NCBI RefSeq assembly: GCF_900088415.1
Contig: NZ_FLLQ01000015.1
Span: 1-56,055, forward strand
Length of the DNA stretch: 56,055 nt
Direction of reading: 5' to 3'
DNA from: Vibrio mediterranei
GTDB taxonomy: Bacteria > Pseudomonadota > Gammaproteobacteria > Enterobacterales > Vibrionaceae
Position numbers and translations under genes: made by a program. The notes under the pieces were generated by a model. That model worked only from the letters and a program-made list of their open reading frames with translations, was not told the DNA's origin and ran no database searches. Each line of letters begins with the position of its first letter. Positions within the stretch are counted from its first letter, which is position 1. Positions 1-8,642 of this stretch are shown here, piece after piece.

Positions 1-472
1 GAAGTTCACGAACTTCCATTTCAACTAGCTCTAGAAGCTCTTCATCATCAACCATGTCACACTTGTTCATGAATACGATGATGTAAGGGATACCAACCTG
101 ACGGCCTAGTAGGATGTGCTCACGAGTTTGAGGCATTGGACCATCAGTAGCAGCAACTACAAGGATACCACCGTCCATTTGCGCAGCACCAGTGATCATG
201 TTTTTAACATAATCCGCGTGTCCTGGGCAGTCTACGTGTGCGTAGTGACGAGTTGGAGTATCGTACTCAACGTGAGAAGTTGCGATTGTGATACCGCGCT
301 CACGCTCTTCTGGAGCGTTATCGATAGATGCGAAGTCTTTCGCTTCACCGCCGTACACTTTTGCAAGAGTAGTACAGATTGCAGCTGTTAGAGTTGTTTT
401 ACCGTGGTCAACGTGGCCGATAGTACCAACGTTTACGTGCGGTTTCGTACGTTCAAATTTTTCTTTAGACAT
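1..472 (-). CDS. tufB: Elongation factor Tu, N-terminal part (3' end outside the window)
   Basis: EF-Tu is the GTPase that brings aminoacyl-tRNA to the ribosome. The visible reading frame starts with MSKEKFERTKPHVNVG and runs through the P-loop GHVDHGKTT, switch-I RGITIATSHVEY, DCPGHADYVKNM and the guanine-specificity motif NKCDMV. About 157 of the usual 394 residues are present, because the gene leaves the window at its left edge. It lies downstream of four tRNA genes on the same strand, the order seen in the E. coli thrU-tyrU-glyT-thrT-tufB operon. That context favours the tufB copy over tufA. An SD-like GAGG lies just before the ATG. The assignment to the family is certain; the copy label rests on context. 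Confidence 0.97.
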   Translation of the reverse strand, partial: MSKEKFERTKPHVNVGTIGHVDHGKTTLTAAICTTLAKVYGGEAKDFASIDNAPEERERGITIATSHVEYDTPTRHYAHVDCPGHADYVKNMITGAAQMDGGILVVAATDGPMPQTREHILLGRQVGIPYIIVFMNKCDMVDDEELLELVEMEVREL

Positions 473-609
473 GAGTTGTCCCTCTAGGTACGGATTTAGG
501 TGGCTTTGAAGACCACGCAACCAAAAAATCTTGGTAATAAAGCTTCTCTTAGCCTCTAAACATAGTTGAGGCAAAAGAAAGTATCAAAAGGAAATATTGC
601 TTTGAGAGC

Positions 610-685
<76 letters not shown>

Positions 686-698
686 ACTCTATATGAGT

Positions 699-773
<75 letters not shown>

Positions 774-808
774 AACACGTAACTCTGAGAGCTATTCCCT
801 AAAGAATA

Positions 809-893
<85 letters not shown>

Positions 894-941
894 AAATTTT
901 ACTTACCATTTTCGTCATCATTGCCCTAGGCAAAGTGAAAA

Positions 942-1017
<76 letters not shown>

Positions 1018-1023
1018 ATAAGT

Positions 1024-1059
1024 GGAGCGCATTCTATTGAATGAATCTTGCTGATGCAA
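1024..1059 (-). promoter_or_regulatory. Sigma-70 promoter of the tRNA-tufB operon with GC-rich discriminator
   Basis: On the minus strand TTGCAT (-35, 1054-1059) and TAGAAT (-10, 1031-1036) are separated by 17 nt. They are followed by the GC-rich discriminator GCGCTCC (1024-1030). Such discriminators are typical of ppGpp/DksA-controlled stable RNA promoters, so stringent control is the inference here. Confidence 0.75.
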
Positions 1060-1229
1060 CCGTTAAATCAAAAAAAATTTCGTTTTTTCACACATTCTTC
1101 CTTTTTGACGACTTTTTGTACACATTTCGGGGAATTACGCACGCTGTGTCGCATGAAATATTTGATTTATCCCTTTGTTCAGGTATGTTCAGCACTCTAC
1201 GTGTATGGAAACCTTAAGTTAGGTGAGTT

Positions 1230-2153
1230 ATGAGCCCTTTTATGTCATTTAGTCGCGAGCAGTGGTCTGCACTTCGCAACGCTGTCCCTATGACATTAAC
1301 AGAAGATGATCTGAAAGAGCTTCAGGGTATTAATGAAAACCTGACGATACAGGAAGCCACTGATGTTTACTTGCCTCTTTCTCGTCTGCTTAACCTGTAC
1401 GTTGCCGCGAGACAGAGTCGCAACTCCGTTCTTCAAGAGTTCTTGGGACAAAGTGACCATACGCCACCATTCATCATTGGTATTGCTGGTAGTGTTGCGG
1501 TCGGGAAAAGTACCACGGCTCGCTTGCTAAAAGCCTTGCTCAGTCGCTGGGAAAACCATCCTAAGGTAGAGCTTATTACGACTGACGGTTTCCTTCATCC
1601 TAATAAGGTACTGTTAGAAAAAGGGTTAATGGCGAAAAAGGGCTTTCCCGAGTCCTATGATATGCGTCGCTTGGTGCAGTTTGTTTCCGATGTCAAAGCG
1701 TGTAAGCGTAACGTTGTCGCTCCCGTCTATTCACACTTAACTTACGATATTACTGATGAGCAGAAAGTCGTCGACCTACCTGACGTGCTAATCATCGAAG
1801 GTCTCAATGTCCTGCAAAGTGGCATGGACTACCCTCACGATCCACATCGCGTGTTTATCTCTGATTTTCTCGATTTTTCTTTGTATGTCGATGCAGACAG
1901 TGAACGCATTGAAAACTGGTATGTGCAGCGCTTTATGAAATTCCGCCAAGGCGCCTTTACTAAGCCTGGCTCTTACTTCAGCCACTATACCCAGTTAAAT
2001 GAACAAGAAGCAAAAACTAAAGCGAAGAATATTTGGGCATCGATTAATGGGATCAACTTAGTGCAGAATATCTTGCCAACCAAAGAGCGAGCTCAATTGA
2101 TTTTACAGAAAGGTAAAGATCATAATGTTGAGACGGTTTATTTGAGGAAGTAG
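1230..2153 (+). CDS. coaA: Pantothenate kinase (type I)
   Basis: CoaA phosphorylates pantothenate with ATP, the first and feedback-controlled step of coenzyme A synthesis in the cytoplasm. The 307-residue protein has the P-loop GSVAVGKS (residues 87-94), then VELITTDGFLHPN, KKGFPESYD and LNVLQSGMDYPHDPH, all hallmarks of the prokaryotic type I family (E. coli 316 residues). The ATG at 1230 lies behind AGGTGAG, and the short N-terminal tail fits the family. It is divergent from the tRNA-tufB operon and convergent with birA, the usual neighbour in enterobacteria. I see no internal anomaly. Confidence 0.97.
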   Translation: MSPFMSFSREQWSALRNAVPMTLTEDDLKELQGINENLTIQEATDVYLPLSRLLNLYVAARQSRNSVLQEFLGQSDHTPPFIIGIAGSVAVGKSTTARLLKALLSRWENHPKVELITTDGFLHPNKVLLEKGLMAKKGFPESYDMRRLVQFVSDVKACKRNVVAPVYSHLTYDITDEQKVVDLPDVLIIEGLNVLQSGMDYPHDPHRVFISDFLDFSLYVDADSERIENWYVQRFMKFRQGAFTKPGSYFSHYTQLNEQEAKTKAKNIWASINGINLVQNILPTKERAQLILQKGKDHNVETVYLRK

Positions 2154-2189
2154 GCTGTTTTGATGAGGGGTTATGTGCGCCAAAGGTAA

Positions 2190-2256
2190 ATCCCTGCCTA
2201 CGCAGGGATGACAACATGCGGTGTGGTGACAATATCTAGTGTGGTAACAATATTTG
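2190..2256. repeat. Short hairpin plus two 18-bp imperfect tandem repeats between coaA and birA
   Basis: ATCCCTGC (2190-2197) and GCAGGGAT (2202-2209) form an 8-bp perfect hairpin with a CTAC loop. This type of short palindrome is often dispersed in proteobacterial intergenic DNA. It is followed by GTGTGGTGACAATATCTA (2221-2238) and GTGTGGTAACAATATTTG (2239-2256), 15 of 18 positions identical. No T-tract follows the hairpin, so it is a poor terminator. Confidence 0.6.
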
Positions 2257-2300
2257 ATGCAGTAAGTGAAGTTGCTAAATTAGTGATAAGTTAAGCCACA

Positions 2301-3260
2301 TCAGTTCAGTTTACGCAGAGAGATCTCACCACCAATAAATGGTTGAATACCCGCTTCTGTTTCCAGCAAAACGGCGCCAGTGGCATCAATGCCGCGCACA
2401 ATACCTTGAATGTCTCGATTGCCCATCACCAGACGAACTTCTCGATCCAAAAAGTTATCATGACGATTCCAACGTTCAACAAAACCGTGTAAGCCACACA
2501 TTTCGTAATCTTCTAGAGCGTTCTGCCAAGCCTTGATAAAGGCTACCACCAAATCGTTACGGCTAAATGGTTTGTCTGCCACTTCATTGAGTGAGGTCCA
2601 AGGCTGATCGATGCCTTCTACTTGTTCACTCATATTTAGATTCATACCCATACCCATGACTAGGTTTGCCGCGCCACCAGCTTGGCCTGACATTTCAACC
2701 AAAATGCCGGCTAACTTCTTGTCATTAAAATACAGGTCATTCGGCCATTTAAGTTTTACACCATCAATCCCAAGTTGTTCCAAGGCTTCAACTATCGCCA
2801 CGCCAATCACCAGACTCAACCCCATCGCCGCTGCCATTCCTGCTTCTAACTTCCAATACATGGAGAGATAAAGGTTACTACCGAATGGTGATACCCATTG
2901 GCGGCCACGGCGGCCACGGCCTTTAGACTGGTACTCAGAAATGCACACCGCACCCGACTCTAAGCTGTTTTGTTTGTCGAGTAAGTATTGATTGGTAGAG
3001 TCGATAATAGGAATCAACTCAAATGGTGAGGTAACAGTTCGCGATAGTTTCTCTTTGGACAACAGTTCCATAGGAGCCGCTAGTTGATAGCCTTTCCCCT
3101 GAACGCGAAAGATATCAACCCCCCAATCACGAATGCCTTTAATGTGCTTACTGACAGCGGCACGAGAAATACCTAGCTGCTCACCCAACATCTCACCCGA
3201 ATGAAATCCGCCTTGAGAAAGCTGCTCTAAAATCGCCAATTTCACATGATGCTCTCTCAT
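2301..3260 (-). CDS. birA: Biotin--protein ligase and biotin operon repressor BirA
   Basis: BirA makes biotinyl-AMP, attaches biotin to the AccB carrier protein and, when charged, represses the bio genes. The 319-residue protein has an N-terminal winged helix-turn-helix (about residues 8-62, with GISRAAVSKHIKGIRDWG). The catalytic domain carries GRGRRGRQW (114-122) and KWPNDLYFNDKKLAGILVE (171-189), followed by a C-terminal SH3-like domain. The HTH marks it as the bifunctional group II form (E. coli 321 residues). Its start overlaps the murB stop by 4 nt (ATGA), so the pair is probably translationally coupled. Confidence 0.97.
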   Translation of the reverse strand: MREHHVKLAILEQLSQGGFHSGEMLGEQLGISRAAVSKHIKGIRDWGVDIFRVQGKGYQLAAPMELLSKEKLSRTVTSPFELIPIIDSTNQYLLDKQNSLESGAVCISEYQSKGRGRRGRQWVSPFGSNLYLSMYWKLEAGMAAAMGLSLVIGVAIVEALEQLGIDGVKLKWPNDLYFNDKKLAGILVEMSGQAGGAANLVMGMGMNLNMSEQVEGIDQPWTSLNEVADKPFSRNDLVVAFIKAWQNALEDYEMCGLHGFVERWNRHDNFLDREVRLVMGNRDIQGIVRGIDATGAVLLETEAGIQPFIGGEISLRKLN

Positions 3261-4291
3261 AGCAAGTCCTTTAAATACACTTCTTGTTGAGCACCCATAA
3301 AGCGTACCTCATGCTCAAGCTCTACATTAAATTTCTTCAGCACACAGTCGCGGACATAAGCGGCAAGGTTAACAATATCCTCCGCCTTGGCATTATTGGC
3401 ATTCACCAATACAAGAGCCTGTTTAGGATGCACCATGGCCCCACCCTGAGTATGCCCTTTCAGACCACACTGATCGATAAGCCAACCAGCAGCCAACTTC
3501 ATCTTGTCACTCGATGGATAAGCCACTAGCGCTGGGTATTGCGCTTTGAGCGTTTCATACTGTTCGATACTGACAATCGGGTTTTTAAAGAAACTCCCAG
3601 CATTACCAGTCACAGTAGGATCAGGCAGTTTCTCTTTTCTCACTTTTACGACCACATCAAACACTTCTTTTGGCGTGGTCGTATCTGGGTCAAGAGACTG
3701 TAACGGACCATAACTTAATATAGGCTGCCATGTTTTATTTAGCTTAAGGCCAATGGCGGTCACGAGCGCCTTATCTTTCAGCTCGTGCTTAAAAATGGAG
3801 TCACGATAACCAAAACGACATTGATTATTAGACTGCCGCTTTATGGTATAGCTGTCTAAACAAAGGTACTCCACATAATCACATACTTGCTGAAGCTCTA
3901 TGCCATAAGCACCAATATTCTGAATAGGTGCGCTACCAGCACAGCCAGGGATTAAAGCCAAATTTTCAACGCCAGCGTACCCCTGCTCTACACACCATTC
4001 AACCAAACTCGGCCAGTCTTCACCCCCTGATACATGCAAAAGGTGTTCAGTCTCAGAGCTGGAGTACGAAATACCTTGCAATCGATTAATGATAACAACG
4101 CCCTGATAAGGCTCCGTAAATAACATGTTGCTGCCCTTACCTAACATTAGTTTAGGTAGCGCTTGCCAGTCTGGGTTTTGGTAAATCGCAATTAGGTCGT
4201 CGACCGATTCAGCTTCTACTAGCACCTGACACTGCTGTGAGATACCAAAGGTGTGAAATGGGCGAAGTTGGGCATTGTTTTCAGTTTGCAT
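3257..4291 (-). CDS. murB: UDP-N-acetylenolpyruvoylglucosamine reductase
   Basis: MurB is the FAD/NADPH enzyme that reduces UDP-GlcNAc-enolpyruvate to UDP-MurNAc in peptidoglycan precursor synthesis. The 344-residue protein is of type I length (E. coli 342). It opens with LRPFHTFGI, has the FAD-binding stretches LMLGKGSNMLF and PGCAGSAPIQNIGAYG, and near the C-terminal third GNAGSFFKNP, which contains the catalytic serine. AGWLIDQCGLKG and a late conserved Glu region also fit. It is the upstream gene of the murB-birA pair and is divergent from the GNAT gene. Confidence 0.97.
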   Translation of the reverse strand: MQTENNAQLRPFHTFGISQQCQVLVEAESVDDLIAIYQNPDWQALPKLMLGKGSNMLFTEPYQGVVIINRLQGISYSSSETEHLLHVSGGEDWPSLVEWCVEQGYAGVENLALIPGCAGSAPIQNIGAYGIELQQVCDYVEYLCLDSYTIKRQSNNQCRFGYRDSIFKHELKDKALVTAIGLKLNKTWQPILSYGPLQSLDPDTTTPKEVFDVVVKVRKEKLPDPTVTGNAGSFFKNPIVSIEQYETLKAQYPALVAYPSSDKMKLAAGWLIDQCGLKGHTQGGAMVHPKQALVLVNANNAKAEDIVNLAAYVRDCVLKKFNVELEHEVRFMGAQQEVYLKDLL

Positions 4292-4350
4292 GGGCGTTCA
4301 TTGATGGCTTACACTGCCGCTATTCTATCCTTTTGAGACGAGCATTGGCT

Positions 4351-4782
4351 ATGGATACGTTAAAATTCGGTATGCTAGACCCCATTAAACTGCCGATTGC
4401 CAAAAAACTGTATAAAGCACACTACCCAGCTGGCAAACCAAAAAGTGATGAACGTATTCTCACTCTTAGCCAAGGCCACAGCCTCTGTGCCCTCGTACGA
4501 TTTCGCACCATCGAGCAGTATCGATTGATGACCGGCATGCTGGTTCTTCCAGACTTCCGACAACAAGGTGTCGGTCATCATTTCATGGCACAACTGCGAC
4601 AAAATGAGCTGACCAACAACGATTTTTGTTTTGCGCTAGAACATTTACAGGGATTTTATGGGCAACATGGCTTTAAAGTGATTGCCCAAGAAGAGCTACC
4701 AGGTCCTCTTAAGCAACTGTTTTCTCGTTATATTCACGGCGGAAAAGCACTGGCAGCTATGCGATACATTGATCCCCGTTAA
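4351..4782 (+). CDS. GNAT-family N-acetyltransferase
   Basis: This 143-residue protein is predicted to transfer an acetyl group from acetyl-CoA to an unknown amine. The acetyl-CoA-binding signature is visible as MLVLPDFRQQGVGHHFMAQL (motif A, Q/R-x-x-G-x-G) preceded by a beta strand, and the C-terminal part LQGFYGQHGFKVI matches motif B. The frame is open from 4237, but that longer version would run into the start of murB on the other strand. The ATG at 4351 gives the normal GNAT length and is preferred. No substrate can be deduced. Confidence 0.8.
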   Translation: MDTLKFGMLDPIKLPIAKKLYKAHYPAGKPKSDERILTLSQGHSLCALVRFRTIEQYRLMTGMLVLPDFRQQGVGHHFMAQLRQNELTNNDFCFALEHLQGFYGQHGFKVIAQEELPGPLKQLFSRYIHGGKALAAMRYIDPR

Positions 4783-4849
4783 ACTTATCAACGCTTTACT
4801 ACCCATTTAGGGCAAGAGTTTGGTAAAATTCTAGGTTCGCAATTTTGCA

Positions 4850-6214
4850 ATGACCAAAGGTACAGTCCCTCATATGATGGCTCTTAGGAACTCTTTTGAA
4901 CAGCTTCCCTCAATCGCGCAGGATCCCAATGCATTGGATGTATTGTATTCCGCCAAAGATTATCGCGAGTATTTAATTCAAGCGATACGCGAAGCACAAT
5001 CAAGAATCTACCTAGTCGCTTTGTATTTAGAAGATGATGACGCTGGACGCCAAATCCTGACTGAACTTTATCAAGCAAAGCAAAAGAATCCGGCTCTCGA
5101 TATTGCCGTTTGTGTTGACTGGCACCGTGCACAACGTGGTCTGATTGGCGCAGACCAGTCTGATGGCAACGCAGTGATGTATCGCGAGTTTAGACAAAAT
5201 CACGAGCATGCCGTTCCTGTTTACGGTATTCCAGTGCGTGGCAGAGAAGTATTTGGGGTCTTGCACCTTAAAGGCTTTATTATCGATGATAAAGTGATAT
5301 ACAGCGGCGCTAGTCTTAACAACATCTACTTAAATTACGATGAGCGTTACCGATTCGACCGCTACCATGTTCTGAACAACTCTGAACTAGCAAATAGTAT
5401 GGCTCAGTTTGTTGCAAACGAACTGATTGCCAATCCTGCCGTCAACGACCTGTCATTGCCAGAAAAGCCAACGACAAAAGATATTAAGGCAGAAATCCGG
5501 CAGCTACGTGGTTCACTGTCTCAGGCACGTTATCAATTTAACGCTCAGCCGAGTAATGAGCACCAAGTAGCAGTGACACCTATTGTTGGTATTGGTAAGC
5601 GTCGTAACAAGCTTAACCAAAGCATCAATCAGCTATTAGCTAGTGCTAAAGACGAGATTTTTATTTGTACCCCTTATTTCAACTTCCCTAAGTCGGTAGC
5701 AAAAGAAATCAAGCGTGCCCTGAAACGCGGTGTTAAAGTGAAAATCGTGGTGGGTGATAAGACGGCGAACGACTTCTACATTTCTCCAGAGGAAGACTTC
5801 AAAACCATTGGTGGTTTGCCTTACCTCTATGAAATGAATCTGCGTCGCTTTGCTAAAGCTAACGAAGCACATATCGCGAGTCGCAATCTGTGCATTCGCC
5901 TATGGAAACATGATGACAACAGCTTCCACCTAAAAGGCATTTGGGTCGATAAGCGTTATATGCTGATTACAGGCAACAACCTAAATCCACGAGCTTGGAG
6001 CTTGGATTTAGAGAATGCCATTTTGATTCAGGACCATTACTCGCATCTTGTCGACAAGTTTGAGGCAGAGGTGGAAAACATCCTTGAACACACCCAGTTA
6101 ATCTGTACCTATAAGCAGTTGGAAAAAGTGGAAAACTATCCAGCGCCTGTACAAAAACTGCTAAAGAAAATTACTCGAGTTCAAGCTGATAGAGTATTGA
6201 AACAGTTACTTTAA
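4850..6214 (+). CDS. pssA: CDP-diacylglycerol--serine O-phosphatidyltransferase (phospholipase D type)
   Basis: PssA condenses CDP-diacylglycerol with serine to give phosphatidylserine, the committed step to phosphatidylethanolamine, acting at the inner membrane surface. Two HKD-type motifs are seen, HLKGFIIDD (His139, Lys141) and HLKGIWVDK (His360, Lys362), each followed by a YSGASLNN or TGNNLNPR block. This is the gamma-proteobacterial PLD-superfamily form (E. coli 451 residues). The ATG at 4850 gives 454 residues. ATGs at 4874 and 4877 would drop the first 8 or 9 residues, which look non-homologous, so the true start may be there. The gene ends at a shared bidirectional terminator. Confidence 0.96.
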   Translation: MTKGTVPHMMALRNSFEQLPSIAQDPNALDVLYSAKDYREYLIQAIREAQSRIYLVALYLEDDDAGRQILTELYQAKQKNPALDIAVCVDWHRAQRGLIGADQSDGNAVMYREFRQNHEHAVPVYGIPVRGREVFGVLHLKGFIIDDKVIYSGASLNNIYLNYDERYRFDRYHVLNNSELANSMAQFVANELIANPAVNDLSLPEKPTTKDIKAEIRQLRGSLSQARYQFNAQPSNEHQVAVTPIVGIGKRRNKLNQSINQLLASAKDEIFICTPYFNFPKSVAKEIKRALKRGVKVKIVVGDKTANDFYISPEEDFKTIGGLPYLYEMNLRRFAKANEAHIASRNLCIRLWKHDDNSFHLKGIWVDKRYMLITGNNLNPRAWSLDLENAILIQDHYSHLVDKFEAEVENILEHTQLICTYKQLEKVENYPAPVQKLLKKITRVQADRVLKQLL

Positions 6215-6251
6215 GTTATTCAACCTGTAACGTCTTCGAAAAAGCAAACAC

Positions 6252-6281
6252 AAAAAAACCAGCCTCGCGGCTGGTTTTTTT
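6252..6281. terminator. Bidirectional rho-independent terminator between pssA and typA
   Basis: AAAAAAACCAGCC (6252-6264), loop TCGC, and GGCTGGTTTTTTT (6269-6281) form a perfect stem with A- and T-tracts on either side. It serves the convergent genes pssA and typA. Confidence 0.93.
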
Positions 6282-6299
6282 ACATCTCATCTAAATCAA

Positions 6300-8132
6300 T
6301 TAAGACTTAGCTTCGCGACTTGCACGCTTACGATCGCTTTCCGAAAGGAACTTCTTACGGATACGGATGCTTTCAGGTGTTACTTCTACTAGCTCGTCAT
6401 CATCGATGAACTCAAGTGCTTGCTCTAGAGTCATAATGATTGGCGGAGTAAGAACCTGTGCGTCATCAGTACCAGAAGCACGAACGTTAGTTAGCTGCTT
6501 ACCTTTAAGCGGGTTAACCGTTAGGTCGTTGTCACGGCTATGGATACCGATAACCATGCCCTCGTAAACCTCAATACCATGACCGATAAACATACGGCCG
6601 CGCTCTTGTAGGTTAAACAGTGCGTTCGTTAACGCTTTACCAGCACCGTTCGAGATAAGTACACCGTTTACACGCTGACCAATCTCACCGCCCTTGAATG
6701 GACCGTAGTGATCGAACGTGTGGTATAGAAGACCAGAACCAGACGTTAGTGTCATGAATTCAGTTTGGAAACCGATTAGACCACGAGATGGCATCATGAA
6801 GTCCATACGAATACGACCTTTACCATCTGGAGCCATGTCCGTTAGCTCACCTTTACGTAAGCCGATAGCTTCCATGATGCTGCCTTGGTGCTCTTCCATT
6901 ACGTCGATAGTTACAGTTTCGTATGGTTCTTGCTTCTGACCATCTTCTTCTTTGATGATAACTTCAGGACGAGAAACCGCTAGCTCAAAGCCTTCACGAC
7001 GCATGTTTTCGATCAGGATAGATAGGTGTAGTTCACCACGACCAGATACACGGAACTTATCTGGATCATCCAGTTGCTCAACGCGTAGTGCTACGTTGTG
7101 TACCAGTTCCTTCTCTAGGCGCTCAAGGATGTTACGTGAAGTCACGAACTTACCTTCTTTACCTGCGAATGGAGACGTGTTTACTTGGAATGTCATGGTT
7201 ACCGTTGGTTCGTCAACAGACAGCGCTGGTAGCGCCTCCACTTCACCCTGTGCACAGATAGTGTCAGAGATTTTTAGCTCGCCAAGACCAGTGATTGCGA
7301 TGATGTCGCCTGCAGTTGCTTGCTGAACTTCGTGACGCTCAAGGCCTAGGTAACCTAAAACCGTACCTACTTTACCGTTACGAGTCTTACCATCAGCACC
7401 GATAACCGTTACTTGTTGGTTCGGCTTAACCGTACCACGAGTCACACGGCCTACACCGATAACACCAACGTAAGAGCTATAGTCTAGCTGAGAGATCTGC
7501 ATTTGCAGTGCACCCTCTGGGTCAACAGCAGGTGCTTCAACGTTATCAACGATAGCTTGGAACAATGGTTCCATGTTCTCGCCTTCTTCGCCCTCTTCCA
7601 ACGTTGCCCAGCCGTTTAGCGCTGATGCGTAAACTACTTGGAAGTCTAATTGTTCGTCAGATGCACCTAGGTTGTCGAACAAGTCAAATACTTGGTCCAT
7701 AACCCAATCAGGGCGAGCACCTGGGCGGTCGATTTTGTTGATAACAACAATAGGCTTAAGGCCATGTGCAAATGCTTTTTGCGTTACAAAGCGAGTTTGC
7801 GGCATCGGACCATCTACAGCGTCAACGATCAGCAGTACAGAGTCTACCATCGACATAATACGCTCAACTTCACCACCGAAGTCCGCGTGTCCCGGAGTAT
7901 CTACGATGTTGATACGGTGATCATTCCAGTTGATCGCTGTGTTTTTAGCAAGGATCGTGATACCACGTTCCTTTTCGATATCATTCGAGTCCATAACTCG
8001 CTCTTCAGTTTCACCGCGAGACTCTAGAGTACCGGATTGCTGAAGTAGCTTGTCAACAAGGGTAGTTTTACCGTGGTCAACGTGCGCGATAATCGCAATG
8101 TTTCTTAACTTATCAATCTGTGGAGTTGACAT
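6300..8132 (-). CDS. typA: Ribosome-associated translational GTPase TypA/BipA
   Basis: TypA/BipA is an EF-G-like GTPase that binds the ribosome and helps 50S assembly and growth under cold or stress. The 610-residue protein shows G1 AHVDHGKTTL, G2 RGITILAKNTAI, G3 DTPGHADFGGEV and G4 NKIDRPGA. It then has the beta-barrel domain 2 (GRVTRGTVK), an EF-G-like domain (GRGELHLSILIENMRREGFE) and the TypA-specific C-terminal region ending in the basic tail KKFLSESDRKRASREAKS. The length agrees with E. coli BipA (607). It is divergent from glnA, as in related genomes. Confidence 0.97.
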   Translation of the reverse strand: MSTPQIDKLRNIAIIAHVDHGKTTLVDKLLQQSGTLESRGETEERVMDSNDIEKERGITILAKNTAINWNDHRINIVDTPGHADFGGEVERIMSMVDSVLLIVDAVDGPMPQTRFVTQKAFAHGLKPIVVINKIDRPGARPDWVMDQVFDLFDNLGASDEQLDFQVVYASALNGWATLEEGEEGENMEPLFQAIVDNVEAPAVDPEGALQMQISQLDYSSYVGVIGVGRVTRGTVKPNQQVTVIGADGKTRNGKVGTVLGYLGLERHEVQQATAGDIIAITGLGELKISDTICAQGEVEALPALSVDEPTVTMTFQVNTSPFAGKEGKFVTSRNILERLEKELVHNVALRVEQLDDPDKFRVSGRGELHLSILIENMRREGFELAVSRPEVIIKEEDGQKQEPYETVTIDVMEEHQGSIMEAIGLRKGELTDMAPDGKGRIRMDFMMPSRGLIGFQTEFMTLTSGSGLLYHTFDHYGPFKGGEIGQRVNGVLISNGAGKALTNALFNLQERGRMFIGHGIEVYEGMVIGIHSRDNDLTVNPLKGKQLTNVRASGTDDAQVLTPPIIMTLEQALEFIDDDELVEVTPESIRIRKKFLSESDRKRASREAKS

Positions 8133-8388
8133 AGATTTCTTTCACTCAGTCAAGAGTCGCCGCACGATAGCCGCTGACTCGATTAAAAAAACGCCCGCAA
8201 TATACCAGAAATTACGAGAGTTGTGATCTTCTTCGTTGAAATCTTGCTTAAACATAGTCGGTTTAAGCTAGTTTTGCCGTAAATATCGGGCGCTAGCGCC
8301 AAATTCACTATTTTAGCGCAGTCGATCTGCGCATCGTAGGATTGCAGTTGACACCGATTCAAAAACCATGCTGAATGTATGGCATCAT

Positions 8389-8405
8389 TGATTCAACTTG
8401 GTGCA
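8389..8405. promoter_or_regulatory. NtrC-like box 1 upstream of glnA
   Basis: TGATTCAACTTGGTGCA resembles the NtrC consensus TGCACCAAAATGGTGCA, with an intact right half (GGTGCA) and a degenerate left half. It is the most distal of three similarly oriented boxes. Confidence 0.55.
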
Positions 8406-8417
8406 GAAATTTAACAT

Positions 8418-8434
8418 TGCACCATAAAAGTGCA
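8418..8434. promoter_or_regulatory. NtrC box 2 upstream of glnA
   Basis: TGCACCATAAAAGTGCA is a 17-bp palindrome with TGCAC/GTGCA arms, very close to the NtrC consensus. It lies about 85 bp upstream of the sigma-54 promoter, a normal enhancer position. Confidence 0.8.
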
Positions 8435-8438
8435 TTCA

Positions 8439-8455
8439 ATGATCATTTTGGTGCA
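8439..8455. promoter_or_regulatory. NtrC-like box 3 upstream of glnA
   Basis: ATGATCATTTTGGTGCA has a strong right half-site GGTGCA and lies about two helical turns from box 2, as expected for cooperative NtrC oligomer binding. Confidence 0.65.
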
Positions 8456-8517
8456 TCATCTTGCTCCATTATGATGAGTAATTTTGTAACAACATGAAAA
8501 ATAACGGATTTATTTTT

Positions 8518-8533
8518 TGGCACGGTTTTAGCT
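8518..8533 (+). promoter_or_regulatory. Sigma-54 promoter of glnA
   Basis: TGGCACGGTTTTAGCT has the -24 GG and -12 GC dinucleotides with the required 10-nt spacing (8519-8520 and 8531-8532). With the upstream NtrC boxes it predicts nitrogen-limitation-induced transcription of glnA. Confidence 0.85.
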
Positions 8534-8642
8534 TTAGTAAAATCAGCATCGATTAACGCACTTCAATAAGCAGACGTTAATCAATGCCGATTAACACTAA
8601 TCGAGTACTTAACCGCTTTAATAACACTGGAGGTTTTCCAAG

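Larger units (their letters stand above)
8133..8642. other. Divergent typA/glnA intergenic region (510 nt)
   Basis: No gene was found here. The right half (8389-8533) holds three NtrC-like boxes and a sigma-54 promoter for glnA, listed separately. The left half, next to typA, is unremarkable AT-rich DNA in which I do not see a confident promoter. Confidence 0.7.

Noticed and set aside
4237..4350. Longer N-terminus of the GNAT gene
   Set aside because: It would overlap the murB start on the other strand and adds residues outside the GNAT fold; the ATG at 4351 gives a normal domain.
6952..7326. 124-codon frame opposite typA
   Set aside because: It is Ser/Arg-rich antisense of a well-conserved GTPase gene with no ribosome binding site.
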